NCBI GenBank assembly: GCA_037576215.1
Contig: JBANDB010000008.1
Span: forward strand, 2,914,001 to 2,978,000
Source of the DNA: Armillaria gallica
Taxonomy: Eukaryota > Basidiomycota > Agaricomycetes > Agaricales > Physalacriaceae
Reading direction: 5' to 3'
DNA: 64,000 nucleotides
The notes under the pieces were generated by a model that had not been told where the DNA came from, made no database searches, and saw nothing but the letters and a program-made list of their open reading frames with translations. Both the position numbers and the translations under genes were made by a program. Below, piece after piece: positions 38,943 to 50,145 of this stretch; position 1 is the first letter of the stretch; every line of letters begins with the position of its first letter.

Positions 38943-41128
38943 CCATCCCCGCCTTCACTCTCAGCCTAAGCGAGCGCCACGCCGCGGTCTGGACCATTCG
39001 ACCAGCCTTCTACGAGTAAACGATCGCGTATTTAGGCGTTTCACCCTGAGGGACTCGGAGAGAGAAAGAACGGCGCCACAACCCCTGCAACTGTCCAGGC
39101 TCGAAAAATCCTCACCGCCACGAAAATTAAGCACACCGGCAACTACGATCCCTCCATCCAATACGCCGTGTGCCACCTCCTGAACCTGAGCGCTCCCAGC
39201 CCCGAGTTTGAACCGACGTCGAGAAGCAGACCCCGACGACGAAAGTCCGGGCCGTAGTCCGTATTAAGCTTCTCCGACGGATGGCTGACATCGGCGTCGC
39301 GAATCCACCGATCGCGAGAGAAATCAAATGGGGATGCCTAAGGGTGAATGTGATTGGCCTGAGTGCGAGGGAAAACTTTGAATTGGACGATACAGGAACG
39401 AACCCTTGTCCCGATAAGTCCGCAATGAAAGAAGTTGCTGGGATCCTGCGCTAGTACTTAGTTGTACGTGCGAGATTAATTGGATTGTTGGTCTTATCAC
39501 AGAGCGTCTATGGCAATCCGTAGTCTGGGATTGAAGGCACTGCATCAGGCAAAGAATTGTGCCAGAAAATTTTCTCATTCCTTGCTGAAGCGCTGCCTGA
39601 TTCCTTGTGGTATGCATTGAGCAGAGATTTACACGGCACATGCGAATGATCACCGGGATATTGATACATCATCAGAATTTCTTGTCTAGAACACCGGGTG
39701 ATGACTATTGCGTAGGAATGCGAGGATTCCGGTACCGCAAGATACATCATCAAAGGAGGTTTCCAACACCCACTAGCGAAGGCTGACAGGTATACAACCT
39801 TTCTGCCGTAAGAGTAAACAGAAACCGGGAGCCACTACGCGGCGCAGTTGCCGGTGGTGCATCCGAGAGGTCAAAGTTGTTGACAAATATTCATACCAGA
39901 GCTGCGGTGGTGTAAAGCACGAAAAGAAAAAAAGAAGTCCCGATGGAGTCGTAATTGCACTCCAGAACGCCAATCGACGACAAGTTGTTATGAAGATCCA
40001 CAGCAAGACAGGCCACGCTCCACACGGGGAGACAGACGAAGAAGACAGCAGAGACAATGAGGAAGAGCAGGTGTAGAAAATAGGTGGCCTGTATTGAATG
40101 AGCGTAGCAGTTTCCATGGCGCGAAGCAAAAGGCCGACGTCGGGACACTCACAGAATAGAATACGAGAGTAAGGTCGTCAGCGCGACGACACCCTTCTGA
40201 GGATCCTGTGGAGAAAGGGTCCGAAAGGGACGTAGAAGGTGAATGGGTGCCTGTGTGTTGCGAAGTGTGCCCGTCCGTGAATTGTCGGGATGTCGTTATA
40301 CAAGCCAAGGAATGGCAGGTAAAAATTTAAACTGCCGAGTGAATTTGATGAGACGTGGAGGAAAAGGAACTAATTAGGTGCGACGGGCGCTGATGAGCGC
40401 GTCAAATTTGAGATGACGAGAAATTAAAGGAGCTGCCAAAGAAAAGCTGCCTCGAGGCAAGGTGCGATCTACGCAGGAAAAACGTGGGGTTTTTAGCGGA
40501 AGAAGGCCGAGATAGGCGTGGGAGGCAAGGACAGACGCTGAGAAAAGAAGATGAAAAAAGATGAACTGGGTGTTGCTGGATAGGACACTGGGAAGCGGAT
40601 TTCAGTCGAAAAAAAGCACGACATGGGCGGGACGTCCGTCGCGACGATGCTCCCGAAGTCAGCGGGTGACACGGCTGACCCTGCAGGTCCTGGGGGTAGT
40701 GACCCGAACAATAGAAGATCGCATGAGAGATAGAGGCGCTTACTTGTACACGAGGCTGTGTCTCTAGCTTGCCTGGCCATGATTTGAACAATGGAACGAG
40801 TCATGCACTGATGGAAGGTATAGAAAAAGTGGGTCATAAGAACTGACATTTAATCTGAGGAGATAGGCAAGCCAATGGTAGAGGAAGGCGAGGCAGCTAG
40901 ATGGTCCAATGAATGTCGTGTAAATGAAATGTCGTCGCAAGATCCTCCACCCCGATATGGGATTACCTGATTTGTACGATCCGGCGAAGGCAGTACCCGA
41001 TTTGGAATATGTTGTTTCATTTATCGTCGGATACGTAACGGAGCTTTTTGACGAAACCAGCTGTATAAAAAGAAAGCAGAACCCAATGCCAACAGCAAAG
41101 CAAACCCCGCCTCCTTCCTCAGTGCCCA
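38943..41128. other. gene-poor stretch with pyrimidine-rich minus-strand frames
   Basis: Overlapping frames occur on both strands, none with a family match. On the minus strand, a hydrophobic pair of exons around 39890-40308 encodes ATYFLHLLFLIVSAVFF and CLPVWSVACLAVDLHNNL across a GT-AG intron (40087-40151). Another hydrophobic frame at 40860-41175 contains FIYTTFIGPSSCLAFLY. They may be parts of one membrane-protein gene, but I could not join them in phase. Confidence 0.3.
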
Positions 41129-41737
41129 ATGTCTTCCTCATACCGTCCACAGACCCCACCGCCTCGTTTGCCATCGCCCGATATCGCGTACACGCCTCTC
41201 GGACCGCCTCCCCGCCGCCATCTCCGCCCCAGCCAGGGTGAGCGCCTTACTGCCCGTTCCTGCGACAGCTTGAGCCAAAAGGCACGCTCGGCGTTATCAA
41301 AAACACCCTCAAAGAGCTCACTTAAGCCGGTCCGCGAGCCGACTACCCCCCGCTCGCTGCCTGCTCCATCCCCGCCGCCCCGCTCACCCAGCTTCCGGCC
41401 CACACACCGTCGCTCGCTCTCCTTTGCCATCCCGTACCGCTCTCCTCCAGCGAGCCCTACGCTGGCCAGTGCACCACCACCAGTACCGCCTATTCCGGCG
41501 TTTGCACTCAACCCTACGGACAAAAGGCCCGTCATCCGTGCACCACCATCACCCATTGTCACTCCCATCTACCTCCCCGATTTTGATGCCATCTCTCCAA
41601 TAGCAACGACACCTTCACCGCGAGTCGTTCCCCAGAAACGTCATGTTCCGGCACCCTCAACAATCGGCATGACTTGTTTCAAGTTCTTCAAGTCGCGAAA
41701 CGCGCATATACCGCCACGCTCAGCGTGTGCCGTATAA
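41129..41737 (+). CDS. single-exon proline/serine-rich protein of unknown function
   Basis: An uninterrupted 202-codon frame starting MSSSYRPQTPPPRLPSPDIA. It is rich in Pro, Ser and Arg with PxxP-like stretches (PLGPPPRRHLRPS, SPPPRSPSFRP, APPPVPPIPAF) and ends FFKSRNAHIPPRSACAV. Such sequences are typical of disordered fungal adaptor proteins that bind SH3 domains. The opposite strand is also open for 150 codons over the same stretch, a side effect of GC-rich codon composition; I prefer the plus strand because it starts with ATG in a normal context and has the more natural amino-acid bias. No known domain. Confidence 0.5.
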   Translation: MSSSYRPQTPPPRLPSPDIAYTPLGPPPRRHLRPSQGERLTARSCDSLSQKARSALSKTPSKSSLKPVREPTTPRSLPAPSPPPRSPSFRPTHRRSLSFAIPYRSPPASPTLASAPPPVPPIPAFALNPTDKRPVIRAPPSPIVTPIYLPDFDAISPIATTPSPRVVPQKRHVPAPSTIGMTCFKFFKSRNAHIPPRSACAV

Positions 41738-43920
41738 CTACCATTGACACTCATTTTACCGACTACTTTATTCGCTCCTTTGCATTTCACTTATAATGTA
41801 GCTTACATTCTCGTTTTCCAACGTCACTTTTAGTTTATTCCATACATATTCTTGCTTGTTGTCTTTGCTAGCTGCCGCATACATCGCTCCTTGTACTCAC
41901 TTACTATTCTGTATTGTACTTGTTATCATTCGCAATTCACCGTATACTGTTCGCACTCCATACATCTGACGCAACTTTGCACCACTCCAATGGCGCAGCC
42001 GCTTGAAAGTATGCACGATAGTAATACCGGCTCCGCGTCCCTTTCCCGGAACTCAATAAGAGTCGTCATATCTACGTCAATGATCAGAGCCCCAGGTAAG
42101 CAAAGGATCCGAGCCTTCAATAGCTTCAATTCATACCCGTGCACATAGGAGATAGAACAAGTTCCGCTGAAGATTTGTGGAATACACCAAGTTGATATCA
42201 TCATTGGCAGATTGGCGCGCCGTACCTAGGGTAAGTTCACGAGAAAATCCATGATCCTCCCAGTCTGATTGGTGCCTATAGAACGCGCTATCATCGCGCG
42301 CTTAGGATAACACGCGTAAAGTTGGGAGCGGTCGAAATAGACTGGGAATCTCACCGTGCTGAGTTATCGGAGGTATACTCAAGTTGGATAAAGCGGATGA
42401 AGAAACAGATCCGGCTTTTTTCCCCCTTGGTCTCGACTGTGTAAAAGACGACGGTAACTTAGTGAAAAGCGGGTGTAAGATGGGAAGTATGGAAATGCAA
42501 AAAAAAAAAGTTCGACGTCTTGCGAAGGTGATGAATGAGAATCGACGCGTCGAATTCGCAGCTAGGTCCCTGGAAGTTTGATGATTCGTGGTGATTACAA
42601 CCGATTCACTGCCTGAAGTTACTTACTTGGGAAGGATGATATCGATGCATCTAATCTTATTATTTAGGTTGCTTGCGAACGGGGAACATAGACCCATCTG
42701 TCACACAAAAGCTAGGGTCGGTACCGAGCGTCAAGTTCCCCATGGAAATATAAAAGTTACCAACCTTGTTTGGAGAACAATAGGCTGAACAATGGTAGCG
42801 ATACAAACACAAAGGCGGGTATGCTCCGCGTGCCTTACAGGTCTGAGTCAACTGACGTTGAAGAAGCGGGCCAAGCGGACCAGTGAATGGGTCTGAAAGA
42901 TGCTTGATGCTGATGAAGGATCTGTGCCCCATCAGTGGGAATATTTCACACGGAGGCGTATTCCGTCAGTGTAAGCAATATAACTGAGTCTGTAGTTATT
43001 GACTTGCACCGCCGTGTATCCAAGAATCTTTAAAATAGTCAAATATGTCTGGGATAGTTAGGAAAAGTCGGTCGTACGACGGCGAAGCAGTGGATCAGAA
43101 CTTCGAAAAGCAAACAGGTTGCGATGTTAAATGTTGGCGGTCACGAGAAAAATGTATGTCGGCTAATGGGATGCTATGCCAGATTGAGGCAGACATTCCA
43201 CAGTGCATCTTGTCAGCCTACAACTATCCTACCTGCGGAACACGGAATCTTAACAAGGAATGAGCGGCCCGGAACACTCGAACGCGGGCCGTCACGCGTC
43301 TTCATTTACGTTTCCTTGACAGCTCGACGCTTTGCCTTCTAGTATGCCAATCTGTCGCGTTTTGGCACCATCAGACGCGGCCCGATATCCTCATTGCTAC
43401 GTACGCTCTCAGCTCTGTAACCTTCGACAGCATGGATATCAAACACATATAGATTCCAGATTCCACCGGCGTCGTCAAAGTCAATTTGACTGCTTGCAGT
43501 TGCCCGGTCGGAGATCGACGTGATGGTCAACGAACAGACGCACCAACAACGATCATGACTCTTGTTCCGCTTCATATCCCGAATTGAGGTGCGGCCTTGG
43601 GTTTTAGTTGAATTCAACAATGCTCCGTTGTTCATTGATTCTCCATGCGGCATGGAAAGGGGAAAGAGAACCCGTCCATCGACAGTCGTCGTCCACAGCG
43701 GGCTATGTCACGTCCACGTGATGCCGTGCGGGCATGGCGGCTATGTTAATTGTTACCTTTCCATTTCACTCAGCTATAAAAGTCTGATGGTTGTTCTATT
43801 CGAAATTGCTGCTTTTCTCAAAACTAGCTCGACACCCAGGTGGTGCTTTGATTCTTTCACCCTGGTGGTGCTCCTTGCTGTCTCTTCGCCCTGGTGGCGG
43901 TATCTCCTACGAAACAATTA
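41738..43920. other. intergenic stretch with the chitinase promoter at its right end
   Basis: About 2.2 kb with no convincing gene. A 72-codon plus-strand frame at 43045-43263 has seven cysteines but no signal peptide and no relatives I recognise. Near 43834-43905 there are three degenerate copies of a CCTGGTGGTGCT-like unit about 27 bp apart. The right end holds the TATA box of the first chitinase. Confidence 0.35.
43775..43780 (+). promoter_or_regulatory. TATA box of chitinase gene 1
   Basis: TATAAA lies about 140 bp upstream of the proposed ATG at 43921, leaving a leader of roughly 110 bases. Clear TATA boxes are scarce in front of the housekeeping genes here and common in front of the secreted-enzyme genes, as expected for inducible genes. 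Confidence 0.5.
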
Positions 43921-46343
43921 ATGATAATGACCCCAAAACGAATTCCTCTCAGGCTTTCCTTCCTTCTGCTTGCTTGCGGCCTCATCCGGGTCTGGGCAGC
44001 CCCTCTTCCATCAGCCGCAGATGTCTACGAGCGTGCTGATGCCAGTGTCGCGCTTGTTGGATCATTCCCTGGTTCTGGATCAATGATGTCAAGAGGTGTG
44101 TGGTCATTTAATCCTTTCCGTTGGTTATATACTCTGACTGACGGTTTTCTTCATAAGTGGCAAAAAGACAAGTCCCAGCAGCTAGTGTTCCTGCTGCTGC
44201 TACTCCTTCTAGTACCGGCGCTGGCGCTACTGCTACCACTGAGGGAGAAAGCACCATCGATGGTATACCTACAAGCACTGGTGCTTCCACTGCTGGCGTT
44301 CCAATTCCCACGGGCACCGAGTCTAAGGCAATAGGAGCGGCTAATGGAATACTCAAGATCCCTCCATCTCTGATGGTGATGAAACCGGCGACGGCGCAGA
44401 TGCAGATGACTATTCAACCCCCGCCGACGATAAGCCCACGAGCAATGAGCCACCGGACAGCGATTCTGATACAGACGACGACTCCTCTAGTGGAGGAGAG
44501 GCTAGTACAAGCCAGTCTGGTTCAAGCCAAGGACCCTTGGCAATGGCTTATTTCCCCGACTGGGCTGGAGTCACCGCCGAACAACTCAACTTTAAAGTCT
44601 TTGATTGGATTGATTTCGCCTTTGCTATTCCCAGTCCGAGCGGTACTGTCGGCTTCCAGGATGAATCCTCAGAGACGACGCTTTTGGCTCAACTGGTCAA
44701 AGCTGCACATTCAGCCAACACAAAAGTTAAACTTAGTGTTGGTGGATGGACTGGTAGCAAGTAAGTGTCTCGTTTTTATTTTTGCGAAGCCCCTCATTTA
44801 TGGGTTGGTAGGGATTTCTCCAAGATCGTTTCCTCTGAACAAGGTAGAAGTTCGCTGGCCAAAAGCATGCTTTCCTTGTACAAGAAATATGAGCTTGATG
44901 GTATTGACATCGACTGGGAGTATCCTGGACAAGCGGGAGATTCCTCCGCTTTCCAAAAAGATGATTCAGCCAACTTCCTCACGTTCTTGCAACTCCTTCG
45001 TAAAACGCTACCGTCCGGTGCAAAGATCAGTGCCGCTGTCCAGCCTACCACCTTCGTCGGCGACGATGGGCAACCTATGAGCGACGTGTCTAAATTCGCC
45101 AGGGTCCTGGATTGGGTTACGATTATGAACTATGATGTTTCGTTGTGTTAGGGATCTATCTTTTAACTCCGAAAGAATCCAATCTCACTAACTCACGCTT
45201 CAGCATCTTCAACGCCAGGCCCAAATGCACCTTTGGGTAGCTGCTCCAGTGCCAAACGGCCCGATGCAAATGCAAAAGGAGGACTCAAAGCCTGGACGTC
45301 AGCGGGTTTCCCGGCTAATCAGATCGTCCTCGGGATCGCGTCGTATGGATACATCTCAAAGTCCACGGCGAAAGAGTTGGTGATTCGCAATGACCGCTCG
45401 GATAAAAGGCAAGAAACACCCGGGGTAGCCGATGCTACTGGTGCAGGTGCTAATGGGTCTGCGGACGTGCCGACAAGTGCTCCTACGGGCGCAGCACCTG
45501 GTGCTAGTAGCACTGCCGCTTCTTCTGCTGCCCCGTCTAGTACCACGGCTAATGGCGGTGGTGATGCTACGAACACCACTGATGGAGGCGTCGATGACAC
45601 CACCAGCGGCGACGAGGGTCCTGACGACACCACTGACAATAGTACCAGCGGTGCGGGCGACTCGGATAAGGCTAGCGCCGGCAGTGGCGCAGGCCTCACT
45701 CCTGACGAAGGTGGCAAGAACATGATCATGTTCAAAAGCCTCGTCAAACAGGGCGCTCTGACATCTGACCTACAAAGGAGGCAAAGGATTCACACGACTC
45801 TGGGATAAATGCTCTAGTACTCCATTTTTGCGCTCGGAAACCGCTGGCGAAGTCGTCTCATATGATGACCCTCAATCGATCATGCTCAAAGGCCAATTTG
45901 TCAAAAATCCGGCATGCTGGGAACGAACATGTGGGATATCAACGGAGATACGAAAGACTGGGCACTGATGAACGCAGCAAGAAAAGGGATGGGGCTTTCG
46001 TCGAAAGCGTCTTCCGCGAGTTCACAAGCGTCCGGCGGTGCTTCTGAAAATACCGGAGGTTCTAGCGATGATACCGCCGGTGAGAAGGACCAAGGCGCGA
46101 ATGGTTTAGTAGAGCAGGGTCCCGATACTGGGGGTGATTCTACCGTAGAGAGTTCTTCTGGCGGTCAATCTGCAGCCAGCCAACCAGATTCCGGCAGTGG
46201 TTAGCGGTTCACTCACTGCCAGTCAGACTCTCGTTGTAAATGGTGATGATGCATCCGCAGTCGTTACGAATGATCGAAGTGGATTCATGGGCGCTTTTAA
46301 ACGTCGTAATCTTAGCCGACGTATGCATTCATCTGAACAGTAA
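43921..46343 (+). CDS. GH18 chitinase 1 with low-complexity inserts; three apparent frame breaks
   Basis: A secreted family 18 glycoside hydrolase. MIMTPKRIPLRLSFLLLACG is a signal peptide. A Thr/Ser/Asp-rich linker follows, then the catalytic barrel: MAYFPDWAGV, FDWIDFAFAIP, KLSVGGWTGS, the active-site signature DGIDIDWEYPG (last Glu catalytic) and MNYDV. After IVLGIASYGYIS a low-complexity insert of about 110 residues interrupts the barrel before FKSLVKQGAL; the last strand is GMLGTNMWDINGD. A Ser/Gly/Asp-rich tail closes it. Introns: 44096-44157, one ending 44357 (donor 44263 or 44281), 44761-44811 and about 45149-45204. The frame slips by one base at 45769-45770, at the A5 run 45903-45907 and at 46201-46202. 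Corrected, the end is RRMHSSEQ at 46343; uncorrected it is a pseudogene. Confidence 0.8.
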
Positions 46344-46440
46344 TTGGGATCGTCATATTATATCTTGTGTCTCCATTTTTCCATTGCTTTGAATGTTTAG
46401 ATGTTACGGATATATCAGTCGCTAAGCCTCAAAGCACCAG

Positions 46441-49400
46441 CTAATAAAAAGTTAGCATTGCTACATGTAATCGCGGTAACAAGATACTTGCGAAGGCAAC
46501 TGCAATGTCACAATCAGTACATCAAAACTAGACCGAGCTTATTGATACTTACGATGTCCCCCAACGACGGGTCTTGCTCTGAACCCTTCAGGGTTGCCGT
46601 TGACTGTTTCATACCAGTCTCCGAGCGGCTGAGAACTTCGACCGTCCGACGCCCAGCTCTTTACAGCCGAAATAAATATATTGCGTGTTTCATTGTTGGT
46701 CATGAAAGCGCTCGTCCAGATCTCCCAATCTGAGCACAGATTGTTATCTCGATCTCGCCTATGAAATTGCTACGAACCTGACTTGGTGTAAGTATGCCTG
46801 CAGGGATTATTAGCGCTCATTTGACTGAAAATGGAACGAAGAAACCTTGTGTCTAGTGGAACTCCGAAAGGTTCTGTTCAAATTGATACGTGAATATGTA
46901 ATCGCTTAATGAAATGACTATCTAACCTGTCACTGTTTTGTACCAGGCAGTTTCTAGAAATCTAATTTACACTAACTGTGAGGAGAAAGAGAGAGGGTAC
47001 ATACGCGTTTCATATACCGACGTCGGGAACAAGTTCAATCCTAGTAACTTATCGGCGTACAGGTTATATGACAACCCCCAGCTATTAACAGTCATTAGCG
47101 TTCGTGAAGCTCATATGAAGTGTCCTTAGTCACCTTGAGGAATTGCCGTACTAATGTATTGAAAAGTTAGTACCGTTGTTAGCTATTCGGACCCGTTGAA
47201 ACTTGAAACTCACAGATAAGGTCAAGTGTTCACCGCTGTCAGAAGCCGCCAGTGTTTGCCATTGAGTTACGTAGCTTTCCGCAATTGACTGGAAATCAAC
47301 GACAATGGTCAGAGAACAGAACGTCGGGTATGGATGACGTCATACAGTATAGTTGTCGCTCTTAGCCGTGTCACCCAACAAAGAGGCGATTTCAGCCATA
47401 GCCCTAATTCCAATAATACCTTTGATAGCCAGGTTAGTTTGATTCGCGAGAGACCCTGCAAAGTCGTCCGTGCTAATTTGATTAGCTGGAATGAGTGCGT
47501 CCGTGATCAAGAATTGGGTCCATTGGTCGAGTAATCCAAACTGCCAATGTGTTTTGAATGATGTGCATAGCACACAAAGAAAAAACGCATACGTATGTGC
47601 TGAGGTGGGAATTATCTCCCGTTCGTTGTGCGTAGCTCAGAGACATGATGAGCATGTTTCCACTCTCTATTTTTGAGCTGAGCCCTCAAAGCTTCCATTA
47701 AAAATAAGGAGATGAGAGTCCCACCTTCCACAGGCATGGGTTCGTCGCGCCCGTCATTATGCCCGAATGCTTTTGGATAAGACGAACCTGAGAGGCAGCT
47801 TTATAAACCACAAAGGTACGAAACAAAAACCACCCCTACCGATGTCATGAACACTCCAAGCATTGGGATACTGACCCGTTGCCTGGTACCGAAATAGCAC
47901 TTCCAGCAAGTGCTTTCCAAGTATTGGGTTTGTGTATAGCAGTACGGGCCACGCTGGGAAAATAACATCGACTGTATTGATGTTCTGCGACATTTCAGAA
48001 ACGCGATTTTCGAACTGAACACAATTGTTCAACTTACTCCATCGCTGGAGATTTCTACAGAGAAAGCTTAAATAGAAAGTCGACTATCAATATGCAGACA
48101 CCTACCCTTCATGAATACTAAAACGTCGTCCGTATTCCATGCTCCATCCATGGTCTTGGAAATAGTTACTTCCATTGAGCCCATGGCTTGTCGGATGGAC
48201 AATGCGACGATCCCTGCGTAGTCTTCTGAAATTGCTGAAGCATCATTTTCAACCTGGGAATCAAAACCAGTTGCTTGAGACAGGGCGTCTTGATAACCTT
48301 GAAGAAACGCTTTAATCTGAGAGGCACGCGTCAAGATGTTTCAGTATAAATTCGTGTAAGAATACACACTAGGCTAGCAGCATCGGAATACTGACTCCAG
48401 AAATAAAGGCTTCTGTCCTGATGCCCGTTATTTGCAACGATATAACTAATTGCAGGATCGCGAATATGACCAATAGCAAAGACCAATGGCTCCGTTGCAC
48501 TGGAAATGGAACCAAGATCGCTGGCCAGGGCGAAAACAGGCCAATTGTCACTAACTGCACGGAAATTTGTGTCTTGGGTATTGGGTAGAACACCGTTGTT
48601 GATGAAGTGTGCACGAACTGTGACATCAGCTCCGGTTTGATACGTTGTACGGCCAGTCTATCCCATAATATCAGATGTGTCAATCAGGTGGCAAGGATGT
48701 GAAAACACACGCTGATGGTGGAGTAAAAAGCCGACCCATCTTTTCAGAAGTCGTAATCAACCGTGCAGAGAGAACACAGTAAATAGTACTCACACTGCGT
48801 ATGGTCGCTGACTTCTGAGAATATTGATGGGTCTGTCAGCTGTACTTGATGCGTGAGGATGCCCCCGGTAGAAGTAGTCCAATTGGCTGTGAGCGATGTG
48901 TCTCCCGAAACCCACTCAGCACTGATATCAGTATATACTTGAACCGAGTGTTTAATACCATCCGTCGAAGCGGCGGAAACGGTCATGTATGCGAATGGGA
49001 TCGATTGTTTTACAAGATCAGTCGCCTTCCAGATGGTTAATCATCGGGTGATTTTGTACGGGAAAAATCTACTTACATCTACCGGGCTCAAGAACGACAC
49101 AGTGAGTTCCACTGATCCAGCCGAGAGGACAAAAGTGCTTTGTGTGGATGTGAACTATTATGGGGCGAAAGTTTTACAAAATGTTTTGAATAAAAGCACA
49201 ACAGCTTACACTAAACCCCGTTTGAGTAGCTTTCTGAAAGGACGCGCCTGGAACGCTGGCGCTTCCAAGGAAACTATACGCGATTCCATCAACCTTGACA
49301 AAACCAGCCCAACCAAGGATCTAGAGACAAATTGTTAGACTACAAAAAGTGGGATATTCGGTCTCGTACAGAACCCGTCCAGAACGTTGGCCAAACATCG

Positions 49401-49552
49401 TTGAGAGCAGCACCTGATCCTTGAGGAAGCCAGGCAGAGAGGTACGGTGTTCTCACAGCAAGAGGAACAGACGGTGGATTGAAGGGCGTCGCCGTCCAGT
49501 CCAAGGCTTGTACATAGGCGAAGAAGAGAAAAAGAGAGATCAGCCTTAACAT
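46441..49552 (-). CDS. gtaA: secreted glutaminase, GtaA type (copy 1)
   Basis: Resembles the extracellular fungal glutaminase GtaA (DUF5127, DUF4965 and DUF1793 domains), which hydrolyses L-glutamine to glutamate and ammonia. MLRLISLFLFFAYVQA is the signal peptide, directly followed by the conserved mature start LDWTATPFNPPSVPLAVRTP, then PYLSAWLPQGSGAALNDVWP. Further landmarks: STFVLSAGSVELTVTFLSPV-type strand, HSVQVYTDISAEWVSGD, AIGHIRDPAISYIV, DYAGIVALSIRQAM, DVLVFMKEISSDG, NTVDVIFPAWPVLLY, YRATGQYPN-type, DEPMPVEESGNMLIM, STDDFAGSLANQTNLAIKGI, WGLSYNLYADKLL, SDWEIWTSAFMTNNETRN and SSQPLGDWYETVNGNPEGF. More than ten short introns. The end is VAMLTFY with no tail domain. I found no frame break. 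Confidence 0.88.
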
Positions 49553-49606
49553 ATTGTATGTGGTTCTGGTGTGGGGCGTGAAATACAGCAGGGGTTCCCG
49601 CGAGCT

Positions 49607-49612
49607 TATATA
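49607..49612 (-). promoter_or_regulatory. TATA box of glutaminase copy 1
   Basis: On the minus strand CTATATAAGC lies about 55 bp upstream of the ATG at 49552. Confidence 0.5.
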
Positions 49613-50048
49613 GGATGATGGATGGCACCATCATCACGGTTGCCTTCTCGAAAAGAAGGACGGCGTAATTGTTAGGAGATCATTTACAGCCATGTGGTGT
49701 CCTCTGACACAGAACGGAAACACTTTCTCGTTTCCAGAGTTTAGCATGTCGTTTCAAGTATTCGTAAAACACCGCCTAAACAGAGTAGTGGACTTTTGAA
49801 ACGAGACTCACGATTTACTACAAGTGAGGCTTGAAGAATACGGTCTTATTATTCCGGTTGCGTTGGGTCATAAGGGACAATGAAAGGATGCGAGAATATG
49901 CAGGTGATCGTGCAACCGCATGCTAAGCGCTAAAGCCTGGAAGCAGGCCAAATTAAGAAATGGATGAAACGCCTACTTGGTTAGGTCACAGGTGATCGTG
50001 GCGGTTAAGACGCGTTATTTACGTCTATTTACATGTGGCTGCCATCCA
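49613..50048. promoter_or_regulatory. divergent promoter region, glutaminase 1 and chitinase 2
   Basis: About 440 bp between two outward-facing TATA boxes serve a glutaminase and a chitinase. This is the region to examine for shared control sites of the secreted-enzyme genes. I noticed no obvious palindromic operator. A paired element gcaggtgatcgtgc (49910) and cacaggtgatcgtgg (49987) repeats the core AGGTGATCGTG twice, 78 bp apart. Confidence 0.4.
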
Positions 50049-50054
50049 TATAAA
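50049..50054 (+). promoter_or_regulatory. TATA box of chitinase gene 2
   Basis: TATAAA lies 97 bp upstream of the ATG at 50146. Confidence 0.5.
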
Positions 50055-50145
50055 CGGCCATCTAGATAGGCTTCCCATTTCCCTTCCTCTCTCTACCACC
50101 CCGGCGGTGTATTTCTTCGCGCAACCTACCTTTCTTTCTCTCGTG

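Noticed and set aside
38836..39183. plus-strand Arg/Pro/Ser-rich frame of 115 codons
   Set aside because: No relatives, and it overlaps the better-supported minus-strand exon at 38.9 kb.
41119..41568. 149-codon minus-strand Gly/Arg-rich frame opposite the proline-rich gene
   Set aside because: Complement of Pro/Ser codons gives Gly/Arg; no independent start context, domain or splice support.
33554..43900. possible transposon remnants in the gene-poor stretch
   Set aside because: I found no reverse transcriptase, integrase, transposase motif, terminal inverted repeat or LTR pair; low gene density alone is not evidence.
44157..45080. 307-codon plus-strand open frame over chitinase 1
   Set aside because: Only its first 35 codons agree with the gene. 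The conserved GH18 motifs lie in another frame reached by an intron whose branch site CTAAT and acceptor end at 44357.
45319..45747. 142-codon minus-strand frame within chitinase 1
   Set aside because: Antisense of the low-complexity insert; Pro/Ala/Ser/Val-rich without features of a real protein.
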